Below, in pieces: positions 31,477-44,412 of a DNA stretch of 64,000 bases. The translations under genes were made by a program, and so were the position numbers. This DNA comes from Microbacterium sp. GTDB taxonomy: Bacteria; Actinomycetota; Actinomycetes; Actinomycetales; Microbacteriaceae. The stretch covers positions 1-64,000 of the forward strand of contig NZ_JAPLAI010000011.1 in NCBI RefSeq assembly GCF_026393345.1. The letters run 5' to 3'. The notes beneath the pieces were generated by a model. It saw only the letters and a program-made list of their open reading frames with translations. It had not been told where the DNA came from and did no database searches. Position 1 is the stretch's first letter; each line of letters begins with the position of its first letter.

Positions 31477-31483
31477 GGCGGCC

Positions 31484-33622
31484 ATGACGAACTACGACGA
31501 CATCGATTTCTCGTCCCTCGACGCGTTCGCCGACGACGAGGTCGTCACGCACTCCCCCGTGCGCGACGTTCGCCTGCCCTCCGGCAAGGTCCTCGCTCTC
31601 ATCACGCTCGACAACGGACGCGACCACACCCGACCGAACACCCTGGGTCCGGCCACGCTGAAGGAGCTCGGTGAGACGCTCGCGGGTCTCAAGGCGCGCG
31701 CCGCGGCCGGCGAGATCCAGGCGGTCGGCATCACCGGCAAGCAGTACATCCTGGCCGCCGGCGCCGATCTGTCGGATGTATCCCGCCTCCCCTCGAAGGA
31801 TGCGGCGAAGCTCATCGCGCAGCTCGGCCACAAGGTGCTCGGTTCGCTGTCCGAGCTCGGCGTGCCCTCCTTCGCCTTCGTGAACGGGCTCGCGCTCGGC
31901 GGCGGCGTGGAGATCGCGCTGAACTCCACCTACCGCACGGTGGACGCCTCCGCCGCGGCGATCGCGCTCCCCGAGGTGTTCCTCGGCCTCATCCCGGGAT
32001 GGGGCGGTGCGTACCTGCTGCCGAACCTCATCGGTATCGAGAACGCCCTCGAGGTCGTCATCTCGAACCCGCTGAAGCAGAACCGCACGCTGAAGCCCCG
32101 CCAGGCGTACGAGCTGGGCATGTTCGATGCGATCTTCACCCCCGCGAACTTCCTCGAGGAGTCGCTGCTGTGGGCGGACGGCGTCCTCGGCGGCAGCGTC
32201 AAGGTGGTGCGCAAGAACGAGCCGGGCAAGGTGGAGCGGCTGACCAAGTGGCCGATCGCCATCAAGGTCGCCCGGAACATGCTGGAAAGCCGCATCGGCA
32301 CCGTTCCCCGTTCGCCGTACCTTGCGCTGGAGCTGCTGGAGAAGGCGAAGAGCGGCACGAAGGCCGAAGGCTTCGCTCGCGAGGACGAGGCGCTCAGCGA
32401 GCTCATCGTCGGCGACCAGTTCGCCGCATCCATGTACGCCTTCGATCTCGTGCAAAAGCGCGCCAAGCGCCCGGTCGGGGCCCCCGACAAGTCGCTGGCG
32501 AAGAAGGTCACCAAGGTCGGCATCATCGGCGCCGGTCTCATGGCCAGCCAGTTCGCGCTGCTGTTCGTCCGGAAGCTCCAAGTGCCGGTGCTCATCACCG
32601 ACCTCGACCAGGCGCGCGTCGACAAGGGCCTGGCGTACATCCACGAAGAGATCGGCAAGCTCGAGGCCAAGGGTCGCCTCGACGGCGACGCCGCCAACCG
32701 GCTCCGTGCCCTCATCCACGGCACGACCGACAAGAGCGAGTACGCGGACTGCGACTTCGTCATCGAGGCCGTGTTCGAAGAGGTCGGCGTCAAGCAGCAG
32801 GTGTTCGCGGAGATCGAGCCGATCATCGCCCCGGACGCGATCCTCGCCACCAACACCTCGTCGCTGTCGGTCGAGGAGATCGGTGCGAAGCTCGCTCACC
32901 CGGAGCGCCTGGTCGGTTTCCACTTCTTCAACCCGGTCGCGGTCATGCCGCTGATCGAGATCGTGAAGACCCCGACGACCGACGAGCAGTCGCTCGCCAC
33001 CGCGTTCGTGGTGGCGCGTGGACTCGGCAAGAACGCCGTGCTCACCGCGGACGCGCCCGGATTCGTGGTCAACCGGCTGCTGGCGAAGGTCATGGGCGAG
33101 GCCGCTCGTGCCGTGTACGAGGGCACTCCCCTCCTCACGGTCGAGAAGGCGTTCGCGCCGCTCGGTCTGCCGATGACACCATTCCAGCTGATCGATCTGG
33201 TCGGCTGGAAGGTGGCTGCGCACGTGCAGGACACCATGGCTCACGCCTTCCCCGACCGGTTCTTCGCGTCGGAGAACTTCCACGAGCTCGCGGAACTCCC
33301 GCAGGTCGTCGAGAAGGACAAGAGCGGCAAGGTCACGGGCTGGAGCAAGGCTGCGCAGAAGGTGCTCAAGACCGACAAGAAGCCGGTCTCCGAGGACGAG
33401 ATCCTCCGCCGCGTGCAGGAGGGGCTCGCCCAGGAGATCAAGATCATGCTCGACGAGGGCGTTGTCCCCGAGGTACAGGACATCGACCTCTGCCTCATCC
33501 TCGGTGCGGGGTGGCCGTTCATCGACGGTGGGGCGACGCCCTACCTGGATCGGTCCGGCGCGTCCGAGCGCGTGTTCGGCGGTACGTTCCACACTCCGCC
33601 GGTGCGCGGCATCGGCGCCTAA
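31484..33622 (+). CDS. fadB: 3-hydroxyacyl-CoA dehydrogenase/enoyl-CoA hydratase
   Basis: Crotonase domain (NGLALGGGVEIALNSTYR) plus HAD domain (KVGIIGAGLMASQFALLFVRK; TNTSSLSVEEI). Confidence 0.95.
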   Translation: MTNYDDIDFSSLDAFADDEVVTHSPVRDVRLPSGKVLALITLDNGRDHTRPNTLGPATLKELGETLAGLKARAAAGEIQAVGITGKQYILAAGADLSDVSRLPSKDAAKLIAQLGHKVLGSLSELGVPSFAFVNGLALGGGVEIALNSTYRTVDASAAAIALPEVFLGLIPGWGGAYLLPNLIGIENALEVVISNPLKQNRTLKPRQAYELGMFDAIFTPANFLEESLLWADGVLGGSVKVVRKNEPGKVERLTKWPIAIKVARNMLESRIGTVPRSPYLALELLEKAKSGTKAEGFAREDEALSELIVGDQFAASMYAFDLVQKRAKRPVGAPDKSLAKKVTKVGIIGAGLMASQFALLFVRKLQVPVLITDLDQARVDKGLAYIHEEIGKLEAKGRLDGDAANRLRALIHGTTDKSEYADCDFVIEAVFEEVGVKQQVFAEIEPIIAPDAILATNTSSLSVEEIGAKLAHPERLVGFHFFNPVAVMPLIEIVKTPTTDEQSLATAFVVARGLGKNAVLTADAPGFVVNRLLAKVMGEAARAVYEGTPLLTVEKAFAPLGLPMTPFQLIDLVGWKVAAHVQDTMAHAFPDRFFASENFHELAELPQVVEKDKSGKVTGWSKAAQKVLKTDKKPVSEDEILRRVQEGLAQEIKIMLDEGVVPEVQDIDLCLILGAGWPFIDGGATPYLDRSGASERVFGGTFHTPPVRGIGA

Positions 33623-33635
33623 CGGACACCGTTCG

Positions 33636-33669
33636 CGCAGCGGCCCCGGGCTTCGGCTCGGGGCCGCTG
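33636..33669 (+). terminator. Hairpin downstream of fadB
   Basis: GCAGCGGCCCCG-GGCTTCGGCT-CGGGGCCGCTGC, 12-bp stem. Confidence 0.7.
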
Positions 33670-33703
33670 CCGTGTTCGCGCCCTGGCCGGATAGGCTCGC
33701 AGG

Positions 33704-34255
33704 ATGCCCGAGCCGCTGCCACCGATCATCGTCGTAAACGCGGCCTCCAGTGCGGGCGGCACGACCATCGCCCGGAAACTGCAGAACGTCCTTCCCGATG
33801 TCCGTCTGCTGCTCGGCGTGGATGCCTTCCTAGACGCGCTCCCCGATTGGGCGGTGCGCGATGACGTCGGTATCCGCTTCGCCGCGGACGGCGGCATCGA
33901 AGTCGCCCCCGACTACCACGCCCGTGAGGACGCCTGGTACCGGATGCTGGCCGATCTCGCCCGCAACGGACAGCCCTTAGTGCTCGACGAGGTCATGCTC
34001 AACGGCGGCGCCGGGCAGGAGCGGCTACGGGGGCTGTTCGCGGATGTGTCCTCGTTCTGGGTCGGTGTCCGATGCGATCCGGACGTCGCCGAAGCCCGCG
34101 AGGCAAAGCGACCCGATCGCGTCACCGGGATGGCACGGGACCAGTTTGAGCGCGTGCACGCGGGCGTCGGCTACGACGTCGTCGTGGACGGCGGGACTGA
34201 CACGCCGGACGACGCGGTGGATGAGATCCTGACGGCGCTCCTCCGCAATGGGTGA
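33704..34255 (+). CDS. Chloramphenicol phosphotransferase-like (CPT family) P-loop protein
   Basis: IIVVNAASSAGGTTIARKLQNVL...LLGVDAFLDALPDW...WVGVRCDPDVAEAREAKRPDRVTGMARDQFERVHAGVGYDVVVD. Confidence 0.82.
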   Translation: MPEPLPPIIVVNAASSAGGTTIARKLQNVLPDVRLLLGVDAFLDALPDWAVRDDVGIRFAADGGIEVAPDYHAREDAWYRMLADLARNGQPLVLDEVMLNGGAGQERLRGLFADVSSFWVGVRCDPDVAEAREAKRPDRVTGMARDQFERVHAGVGYDVVVDGGTDTPDDAVDEILTALLRNG

Positions 34256-34316
34256 CGCTCCGGCGGCCCTCCCCGCGTGCTGACCGTCGCGGGCCGCTCC
34301 GGGTCGGGCGCGCCCG

Positions 34317-36281
34317 TCAGTCGCTGCGCTCGTGCCGATCCGCGGTGACGTCCTGCGCATCCGCGGCCCACACCTGCTGTTCGGTCTGGCGGGCCACCGG
34401 GATGCGGGTGCCCAGCACCTGCGCCACCACGTCCTGCGCGATCTTGGCCGGGGTGAGCCCGGCGTCGGCCAGGATCTGCTCCCGTGAGGCATGGTCGATG
34501 AACGCATCCGGCACGCCCAGCTCGTCCACCGCGGTGTCGACGCCGGCCTCACGCAGCACCTGGCGGATGCGGGTGCCGATGCCCCCGACGCGGATACCGT
34601 CCTCGATCGTGATGACGAGCCGGTGGGTCGCGGCGAGGTCGACGAGCGAACGTGCGACCGGGATGACCCAGCGCGGGTCGATCACGGTGGCACCAATGCC
34701 CTGATCACGCAGCCGCGCCGCCACGTCCATCGCCACGTGCGCCATGGAACCGATGCCGACGATGAGCACGTCCTGCGCGTCCGAACGGGCGAGGACGTCC
34801 ACACCGTCTGCGAGCCGCTCGACGGCGGGCAGGGGCGCCGCGACACTGCCCTTGGGGTAGCGGACCACGGTGGGGGCGTCGGCGACGGCCACCGCTTCAC
34901 GCAGCTCCTCCTGCAGACGCTCGGCGTCTCGGGGTGCGGCGATACGGATACCCGGCACGATCTGCAGCATCGCGAGGTCCCAGATGCCGTGGTGGCTCGG
35001 GCCGTCCGGCCCGGTGACCCCGGAGCGGTCGAGCACGAACGTCACCCCGGCACGGTGCAGAGCCACGTCCATCAGCATCTGGTCGAAAGCGCGGTTCATG
35101 AACGTGGCGTAGACGGCGACCACGGGATGCAGGCCGCCGTAGGCGAGTCCCGCGGCTGAGGTGACCGCGTGCTGCTCAGCGATGCCGACGTCATACACCC
35201 GGTCGGGGTGACGCTCGGCGAACGGCAGCAGACCCGTGGGCCGGAGCATGGCGGCGGTGATGGCGATGACGTCGTCACGCTCGTCTCCGATCCGCACGAG
35301 CTCCTGCGCGAACACGTCCGTCCATGCGGTGCCGGCGGCCCCGCCCAGGGTCTCCCCCGTGATCGGGTCGATCTTGCCGACGGCGTGGAACTGATCCGCC
35401 TCGTCGTCGATGGCGGGCTGGTAGCCGCGGCCCTTCTCGGTGATGACGTGCACGATGACCGGGGCGCCGTAGTTCTTCGCCAGCTGTAGCGATTCGGTGA
35501 GGGCGCGGATGTCGTGTCCGTCGATCGGTCCCAGATACTTGATGTCGAGGTTGGAGTACAGCGCCTCGTTATTGGTGAGTCGCGACAGGAACCCGTGCGT
35601 GCCGCCGCGCACACCGCGATAGAGCGCGCGTGCCGCCGGTCCGAGTTTCGCGGAGATGCTGCGGGAGCTGTGGTGCAGGTTCCGGTAGGTCTCGGCGGTG
35701 CGCACCTTGTTGAGGAACCGTGCCATGCCACCGATGGTCGGGGCGTAGGAGCGGCCGTTGTCGTTGACGACGATGACGAGGTTCCGGTCGTTGTCGTCGG
35801 AGATGTTGTTGAGCGCCTCCCACGTCATCCCGCCGGTGAGCGAGCCGTCGCCGACGAGAGCGACCACGTGGCGGTCGCGGCGACCGGTGCGGGCGAAGGC
35901 GCGGGAGATGCCGTCGGCCCAGCTCAGGGAGCTCGAGGCGTGCGAGGACTCGACGATGTCGTGCGGGCTCTCCGAACGCTGCGGGTAACCCGCGAGTCCG
36001 CCGCGGGAGCGCAGCTGGCTGAAATCGCGCCGCCCGGTGAGGATCTTGTGCACGTAGGACTGGTGCCCGGTATCGAAGATGAAGGGATCCTGCGGGGACT
36101 CGAACACCCGGTGCATCGCGATCGTGAGTTCCACGACGCCGAGGTTCGGGCCGAGGTGACCTCCGGTGCGTGACACGTTCTCGATGAGGAACGCCCGGAT
36201 CTCGCTGGCCAGCTGCTCGAGCTGGGCGACGCTCAGGGCGTCCAGATCACGGGGGTCCGAGACGGAGTCGAGGATCGACAT
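34317..36281 (-). CDS. dxs: 1-deoxy-D-xylulose-5-phosphate synthase
   Basis: TGGHLGPNLGVVELTIAMHRVFESP...GDGSLTGGMTWEALNN...GYGPIDGHD-like (YLGPIDGHD). Confidence 0.97.
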   Translation of the reverse strand: MSILDSVSDPRDLDALSVAQLEQLASEIRAFLIENVSRTGGHLGPNLGVVELTIAMHRVFESPQDPFIFDTGHQSYVHKILTGRRDFSQLRSRGGLAGYPQRSESPHDIVESSHASSSLSWADGISRAFARTGRRDRHVVALVGDGSLTGGMTWEALNNISDDNDRNLVIVVNDNGRSYAPTIGGMARFLNKVRTAETYRNLHHSSRSISAKLGPAARALYRGVRGGTHGFLSRLTNNEALYSNLDIKYLGPIDGHDIRALTESLQLAKNYGAPVIVHVITEKGRGYQPAIDDEADQFHAVGKIDPITGETLGGAAGTAWTDVFAQELVRIGDERDDVIAITAAMLRPTGLLPFAERHPDRVYDVGIAEQHAVTSAAGLAYGGLHPVVAVYATFMNRAFDQMLMDVALHRAGVTFVLDRSGVTGPDGPSHHGIWDLAMLQIVPGIRIAAPRDAERLQEELREAVAVADAPTVVRYPKGSVAAPLPAVERLADGVDVLARSDAQDVLIVGIGSMAHVAMDVAARLRDQGIGATVIDPRWVIPVARSLVDLAATHRLVITIEDGIRVGGIGTRIRQVLREAGVDTAVDELGVPDAFIDHASREQILADAGLTPAKIAQDVVAQVLGTRIPVARQTEQQVWAADAQDVTADRHERSD

Positions 36282-36381
36282 CGCTCTCCTTTCCGCCGGT
36301 TCGGGGGACATCGACGAGGATGTCCGTCCGATCCAGTGTAGTTCGCAGCATCCGCCCCGACGGTCGCCGGTGGATGCAGGA

Positions 36382-36414
36382 ACCCCCGGCATCCAAAGGC
36401 AGGATGCCGGGGGT
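36382..36414 (-). terminator. Terminator hairpin downstream of acnA
   Basis: ACCCCCGGCATCC-AAAGGCA-GGATGCCGGGGGT, 13-bp perfect stem. Confidence 0.8.
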
Positions 36415-36432
36415 CCGCTCTGCCGGGATCGC

Positions 36433-39300
<2,868 letters not shown>

Positions 39301-39412
39301 GATCGTCTCCTTCGTCGGCGAGGACGGGCGTTTCACCCGTCCCGATTTCCCCATCATCCCTCCCCTCCACGGTGGGAGGCTAGGAAGGCGTGCCTTACTG
39401 CAGGCCGGGGAA

Positions 39413-39436
39413 ATTTATCTTGATGTCAAGATAAAT
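39413..39436. promoter_or_regulatory. Perfect palindrome, candidate repressor operator upstream of acnA
   Basis: ATTTATCTTGA-TG-TCAAGATAAAT; 11-bp perfect arms. Confidence 0.75.
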
Positions 39437-39439
39437 GTA

Positions 39440-40219
39440 TCACTCGCCAACGGACGCGGAGGGGTCCGGCGCATCCGCATCCACCCGTGCATAGAGCGAA
39501 CGCGATGCCAGCCAGGTGACCGCGACCAACGGGGCGAACAGCGGCAGCCCCATGGCGATCTTGGATGCGCCCAGGAGTGCGACCTCCCCCGCGGCGTAGA
39601 GCGGCAGCTGCACGACGAGGCGGAGCGCGAACAGACCCGCCCAGGCGAGGGACAGCCAGCCGAACACCCGACGCTTGCGCCGGTCCTTCCGCCACGCCAC
39701 CCCGTCGTTCATGAGCCACCCGACGGCAAGGCCGATGAGCGGCCAGCCGATCAGCGCCGAGACGAGGAACACCGTGCCGTAGGCGCCGTTGGTCACGAAA
39801 CCGAGGACGAAGTTGTCCTGGCCGCGCCCGGTCCACAGCGCCAGGGCGGCCGCGGCGGCCGCGGCGATCAGACCGCCGAATGCTGCGGTGACGGGCGTCC
39901 GGGAGATGAGGCGGACGACAGTGAACACTGCCGCGAGACCCACCGAGAGCCCGAGGGACAGCCACAGGTCTCCCTGCCCGGTGTCGGGATCGATCGTGAT
40001 GGTGAAGACGATGACGAAGACGAGACTCGGCAGCACCGACTCGAGGACGCCGCGCCACCCGCCCATCGCTCGCCACACCACATGACCCGCGGATGTCTGC
40101 GCGGCCGGATCGAGGCCGGCGCGGAGCGCGGCGGCCCCGAGAGCCTGACCGAGAACCTCGGATGCGGGCGGAGGCGTGAGATCGGGTCGCTCCGGCTCCG
40201 CCGGGCGCTCGTCGGTCAC
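39440..40219 (-). CDS. DUF3159 family membrane protein
   Basis: SEVLGQALGAAALRAGLDPAAQTSAGHVVWRAMGGWRGVLESVLPSLVFVIVF; GTG start at 40219. Confidence 0.88.
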   Translation of the reverse strand: MTDERPAEPERPDLTPPPASEVLGQALGAAALRAGLDPAAQTSAGHVVWRAMGGWRGVLESVLPSLVFVIVFTITIDPDTGQGDLWLSLGLSVGLAAVFTVVRLISRTPVTAAFGGLIAAAAAAALALWTGRGQDNFVLGFVTNGAYGTVFLVSALIGWPLIGLAVGWLMNDGVAWRKDRRKRRVFGWLSLAWAGLFALRLVVQLPLYAAGEVALLGASKIAMGLPLFAPLVAVTWLASRSLYARVDADAPDPSASVGE

Positions 40220-40809
40220 GCGGTACCCGGCGTGGCGGGCATCTTCAGCGGGATGAGGTCGCGCGGCGGCATCGGTGTCGTGCCCCGTACCACCACCAGG
40301 GATCGGAAGAGGTCCTCGATCTGCGCCGCGGCCTCGACATCGCTGGTCGCCGCTCCCCCGATCACGCCCCGCAGGAACCAGCGGGGTCCGTCGACGCCGA
40401 CGAACCGGGCGAGCCGCATCCCGGGCGTGCCGTCCTGGCCCGCCGCGACGGGCACTTCGGCGAGGAGTTCGGGCCCGAGGGGGCCTGAACGCTCCTCGAC
40501 ACGGCCGCCCTGCTGACGCACCTGCTGGCGGATCTGCTCCCGCGTCTCGTCCCACAGGCCCGTGGACCGCGGTGCGGCGAAGGCCTGCACCTGCAGCGTG
40601 GAGCCGGCGTAGTCGAGCCCCACGGCGACGATGCGCTTGGTCTGCTCCTCTACCTCGAGGCGGAGGTTCAGTCCCTCTCGGGGCAGCACCTTGACCGCAC
40701 CCAGGTCGATGTAGGGGCGGACCGGATTCACCTCGCTCTCGTCGAACGGGCCGTCGACGGCGCGCGTGTCGGGAGCGGACTTCGAGGCGGGGATCGATGC
40801 ATCCGTCAT
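40216..40809 (-). CDS. DUF3710 family protein
   Basis: YIDLGAVKVLPREGLNLRLEVEEQTKRIVAVGLDYAGSTLQVQAFAAPRSTGLWDE. Confidence 0.9.
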   Translation of the reverse strand: MTDASIPASKSAPDTRAVDGPFDESEVNPVRPYIDLGAVKVLPREGLNLRLEVEEQTKRIVAVGLDYAGSTLQVQAFAAPRSTGLWDETREQIRQQVRQQGGRVEERSGPLGPELLAEVPVAAGQDGTPGMRLARFVGVDGPRWFLRGVIGGAATSDVEAAAQIEDLFRSLVVVRGTTPMPPRDLIPLKMPATPGTA

Positions 40810-41261
40810 GCGCGGGTGCCTCCATTCGTGGCGTAGCCGGTGGAGCCGAAGCCGCCTTCGCCACGCGTGCTCTCAGGGAGGACCTCGACCGGAACGAAGC
40901 GTACCGGGGGAACAGCCATCACGATGAGCTGTGCGATGCGGTCACCGACGGCGACGTCGTACGCCTCGGACAGGTCGGTGTTCAGCAGCGAGACCTTGAT
41001 CTCGCCGCGGTAACCCGCATCCACGGTCCCCGGGGAGTTCACCACGGTGATGCCATGCTTGGCGGCCAGACCGCTGCGCGGCACCACGAACGCGACATAC
41101 CCGTCGGGCAGGGCGATCCGCACGCCCGTGCCGATCAGGGCGCGATGCCCGGGCTCGAGTCGCACGGCCTCCGCGGCGATGAGATCTGCACCCGCATCGC
41201 CCGGATGGGCGAAGACTGGAGCAGCGGACGCGATAATGGGGACATCCACGCTTTCCGTCAC
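40806..41261 (-). CDS. dut: dUTP diphosphatase
   Basis: HPGDAGADLIAAE...VPRSGLAAKHGITVVNSPGTVDAGYRGEIKVSLLNTD...GEGGFGSTG. Confidence 0.97.
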   Translation of the reverse strand: MTESVDVPIIASAAPVFAHPGDAGADLIAAEAVRLEPGHRALIGTGVRIALPDGYVAFVVPRSGLAAKHGITVVNSPGTVDAGYRGEIKVSLLNTDLSEAYDVAVGDRIAQLIVMAVPPVRFVPVEVLPESTRGEGGFGSTGYATNGGTRA

Positions 41262-41282
41262 CCATCGAGGGTAATGCAGAAC

Positions 41283-41756
41283 ATGAACCCCAGCGCCCGC
41301 CCCTATCGCGAACGCCTCGCACCCTCTCTGTGGATGCTGGTGGCGGCCGCTGTCTGTGCCCCGATGGCGGTGCTGGTGCTGGCACCGGCAGGAGCAGTGA
41401 TCGCGTTGATCGTGGGCGTCGTCGTCGCCGCCGTCATCGTGACCGCGATGGTCGCGACCGCACCGGTGGTGTCGGTCAACGGCTCGACGCTTCGAGCGGG
41501 GCGCGCGCACATCGATGTTTCGCTGCTCGGGGATCCCACGGCACTCACCGGTGCGGACGCAAGGGATGCGCGTGGACCGAAGTTGTCGGCTCGCGCCTGG
41601 CACCTGCTTCGTGGGGGAATCGACGGGCTGGTGGTCGTCCCGGTCATCGACCAGGACGACCCGACTCCGGCGTGGGTGATCTCCACGCGCACGCCGGATC
41701 GTCTTGCGGCGGCTGTCCGCCGCGCTCAACTCAGGCCGAGCACTCCGCGCAGATAG
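41283..41756 (+). CDS. DUF3093 family membrane protein
   Basis: MNPSARPYRERLAPSLWMLVAAAVCAPMAVLVLAPAGAV; position between dut and DUF4193. Confidence 0.88.
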   Translation: MNPSARPYRERLAPSLWMLVAAAVCAPMAVLVLAPAGAVIALIVGVVVAAVIVTAMVATAPVVSVNGSTLRAGRAHIDVSLLGDPTALTGADARDARGPKLSARAWHLLRGGIDGLVVVPVIDQDDPTPAWVISTRTPDRLAAAVRRAQLRPSTPRR

Positions 41757-42024
41757 GGCCGAAGGACTCTTCGTGGTCCAGCTGCGAACGGTGCTTCACG
41801 AGGAAGCAGCTGACGCAGGTGAACTCGTCTTCCTGCGCCGGGAGCACGACAACGTCGAGCTCCAGGTCGGAGAGGTCGGCACCGGGCAGTTCGAAGCCTG
41901 CAGGGTTGTCCGCGTCCTCGACGTCGACCGACCCCGAGAGCTTGTCGGGGACGCGCTCCTTGAGCGCCTCGATCGACTCGCTGTCGTCCTCGGTCTTGCG
42001 GGGGGCGTCGTAATCCGTTGCCAT
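41731..42024 (-). CDS. DUF4193 family protein
   Basis: MATDYDAPRKTEDD...ELDVVVLPAQEDEFTCVSCFLVKHRSQLDHE. Confidence 0.92.
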   Translation of the reverse strand: MATDYDAPRKTEDDSESIEALKERVPDKLSGSVDVEDADNPAGFELPGADLSDLELDVVVLPAQEDEFTCVSCFLVKHRSQLDHEESFGPICAECSA

Positions 42025-42234
42025 TCGTCCGTGTCTCTTATTTCTTCGGGTGGAGCGCACCGCCTCGGGGCGGGCGGCCATAGTTTGCATGACGGCCTCG
42101 CATTTAGCAAATGCGACTACTGCGTGCGATCCGACCGACAAGACCGAAACCCGCGGCGCGCCCCGAATATTCCCCGAGTCGGCGGGGGCGTGTGTGAGCA
42201 TGGGCGTACACCGCAGATCGGAGGCGCGTCTCGC

Positions 42235-43227
42235 ATGGAACAGCTGAGAGTGATCGGCACGGAAGATGGCGCACTGGTCCTGGCCACACAGGGCGGTGAT
42301 CGCTATACCCTGCCGGTCGATGACGTGTTGCGCGCAGAACTTCGGCGTGTGCGCCGCGATCGTGAGAGCGCGCCGGTCACAGCGAAGCCCAGCCCGCGCG
42401 AAGTGCAGGCCCAGATCCGCGGCGGATTGTCAGCGGAAGAGGTCGCCCAGCTCCTCGGTGCGAGCGTCGAGGACGTCCGCCGCTATGAGGTCCCGGTGCT
42501 CGCGGAGCGAGAGTTCATCGTCGGCCAAGCGCTGTCGGTTCCCGTTCTCATGGGCGCGGACTTCGACGATTCGCCGTCCACGACGTTCGGCACCGCGGTG
42601 CGCGCAAAGCTCGATGAGGCCGGCGCCACGGGTGAACGGTGGACGAGCTGGAAGGATGCGTCGGGCTGGATCGTCAAGCTGACGTTCGTCGCCGGCGAGG
42701 TCGAGCGGGACGCACGCTGGTCGTTCGATCCCCGGCGCAGCACCCTCTCCCCCCTCAACGCGGACGCCACCCAGCTGTCGCGCCAGGGGTCACTGCCGGA
42801 CGGACTCATCCCGCGGCTCCGTGCTCTCGACGCCCCCGGCTTCAAGGACGACACCCGCTTCGACAGCGGTGCCTTCGGCGCTCGCGGGTCCATGGAACCC
42901 GTCACCGATCCCGCACGTCATACGGCGCAGGATGCGGCCATCAAGCGCGCCCCGGATGCCCCGGTGACCTCGCCGGAGACCGCCGACCTGCTGGAGGCGC
43001 TCCGTCGCCGCCGGGGTCAGCGCACACCCGCGCCCACGGGCGAGGCCGAGGACCGGAAGATGGCGCCTGTCGCACTGTTCGATACACCGGAGCCCGGCGA
43101 CACCGAGCCCGCTCCCGAGCCGAGCGGCTCGCGTCCGGATGCGGCAGAGCCCTCCCGGCGCAAGGGTCGAACCTCGATGCCGTCGTGGGACGAGATCGTC
43201 TTCGGCGCCCGCACCGACGAGAGCTGA
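42235..43227 (+). CDS. sepH: Septation protein SepH (DUF3071)
   Basis: MEQLRVIGTEDGALVLATQGGDRYTLPVDDVLRAELRR...PREVQAQIRGGLSAEEVAQLLG. Confidence 0.92.
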   Translation: MEQLRVIGTEDGALVLATQGGDRYTLPVDDVLRAELRRVRRDRESAPVTAKPSPREVQAQIRGGLSAEEVAQLLGASVEDVRRYEVPVLAEREFIVGQALSVPVLMGADFDDSPSTTFGTAVRAKLDEAGATGERWTSWKDASGWIVKLTFVAGEVERDARWSFDPRRSTLSPLNADATQLSRQGSLPDGLIPRLRALDAPGFKDDTRFDSGAFGARGSMEPVTDPARHTAQDAAIKRAPDAPVTSPETADLLEALRRRRGQRTPAPTGEAEDRKMAPVALFDTPEPGDTEPAPEPSGSRPDAAEPSRRKGRTSMPSWDEIVFGARTDES

Positions 43228-44355
43228 TCAGCGAGCGAAGGCACCGAGCCGGATGAACGGGACCGCAGTCTCCTCATCGGTCAGCGAACCGTGCTGTCCC
43301 ACCATGCGGCGCGGGGAGGTGTCTGCCACGCGGTCGTCGTAGTAGGCGTACCGCCCCCTCGCCGCCACGAGCACGTCGCCGATGCGGGCACGCACCGCAT
43401 CCGCGACCACCGGGCCAAACACGCCCGCATCGATCGCCTCGTCGCGCGCCATCACCCAGGCGCGCGACGACTCGTCGAGCCAGGCGGTGTGCAACGCGCC
43501 GGCGGCCCCCGGCTCGGCGTACAGGTGCAGCATCCTGGGCTCCCCGCCGACGTCCTGCAGTCCCGCGGTCAGCGGCCCGTCGCCGAACAGCACCTGACGG
43601 TGGGCGGGCACGTCGACCATGCCGTGATCCGCGGTGACGATCACGCCCACCTCACTGCCCGCCGCCTCGTGCAGCCGACGCGCCCCGGCGTCGAGCGCTT
43701 CCAGCGCGAACGCCCACTCGTCCGATTCCGCCCCACGCCGATGGCCGACCGTGTCGAGCTCGGGGGCATACAGGTACGTGAGCGAGCCGGGCGTCGTGCG
43801 CGCGATATGCGCAGCCAGGTCGATGCGGTCGTCGAGGGATGCGACGCCGTGGATCTCTGCGCCGCGGAGCGTGGCGCGGGTGAAACCGGAATCCGCGTAC
43901 TCCGGCTTCGACACCGCGAAGCACGGGCGGCCCTGAGCCGCGTCCGCCGCGAACAGCGGCTCGGCGCGCTGCCAGGTCATCGGATCGAGCGAGCCGTCGT
44001 CCCACCCGTTGAGCTGGTTGACCACCTCGCCGGTCTCGGGCACCCGGGCGCGGTATCCCACGACCCCGTGCTCGCCGGGCCACGTGGCAGTGAGCAGCGA
44101 CGTCAGTGCCGCCGCCGTCGTACTGGGGAAGACCGTGCGGGCGACGTCACGGCGGGCCATCGCCGCGGCGAGGAAACGGCCGTGCGCGCGGCGGGCCGAG
44201 AGGTTCCGTGCGCCGAGGCCGTCGACGACGAACACGATGCCCGATCGGGCGGGCGGCAGTTCGGAGGATGTCCCGCCCAGAGCGTCGCGGACGATCGGCA
44301 CGACGTCGGTGAGGCTCCGGGCATCGGCGGGCTGCGCCGGTAGGCTGAGAGACAT
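43228..44355 (-). CDS. Alkaline phosphatase / nucleotide pyrophosphatase family protein
   Basis: [14 protein letters not shown]...[29 protein letters not shown]...[13 protein letters not shown]. Confidence 0.92.
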   Translation of the reverse strand: MSLSLPAQPADARSLTDVVPIVRDALGGTSSELPPARSGIVFVVDGLGARNLSARRAHGRFLAAAMARRDVARTVFPSTTAAALTSLLTATWPGEHGVVGYRARVPETGEVVNQLNGWDDGSLDPMTWQRAEPLFAADAAQGRPCFAVSKPEYADSGFTRATLRGAEIHGVASLDDRIDLAAHIARTTPGSLTYLYAPELDTVGHRRGAESDEWAFALEALDAGARRLHEAAGSEVGVIVTADHGMVDVPAHRQVLFGDGPLTAGLQDVGGEPRMLHLYAEPGAAGALHTAWLDESSRAWVMARDEAIDAGVFGPVVADAVRARIGDVLVAARGRYAYYDDRVADTSPRRMVGQHGSLTDEETAVPFIRLGAFAR

Positions 44356-44412
44356 CGGGGCCAGTCTGGCACACACGTCGACGGCCGCCACCGACCCGAG
44401 GTCTTCCTGCCC

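Noticed and set aside
33620-33670. Hairpin after fadB as a possible riboregulator
   Set aside because: Simple GC stem with a short loop at the gene end; terminator is sufficient.
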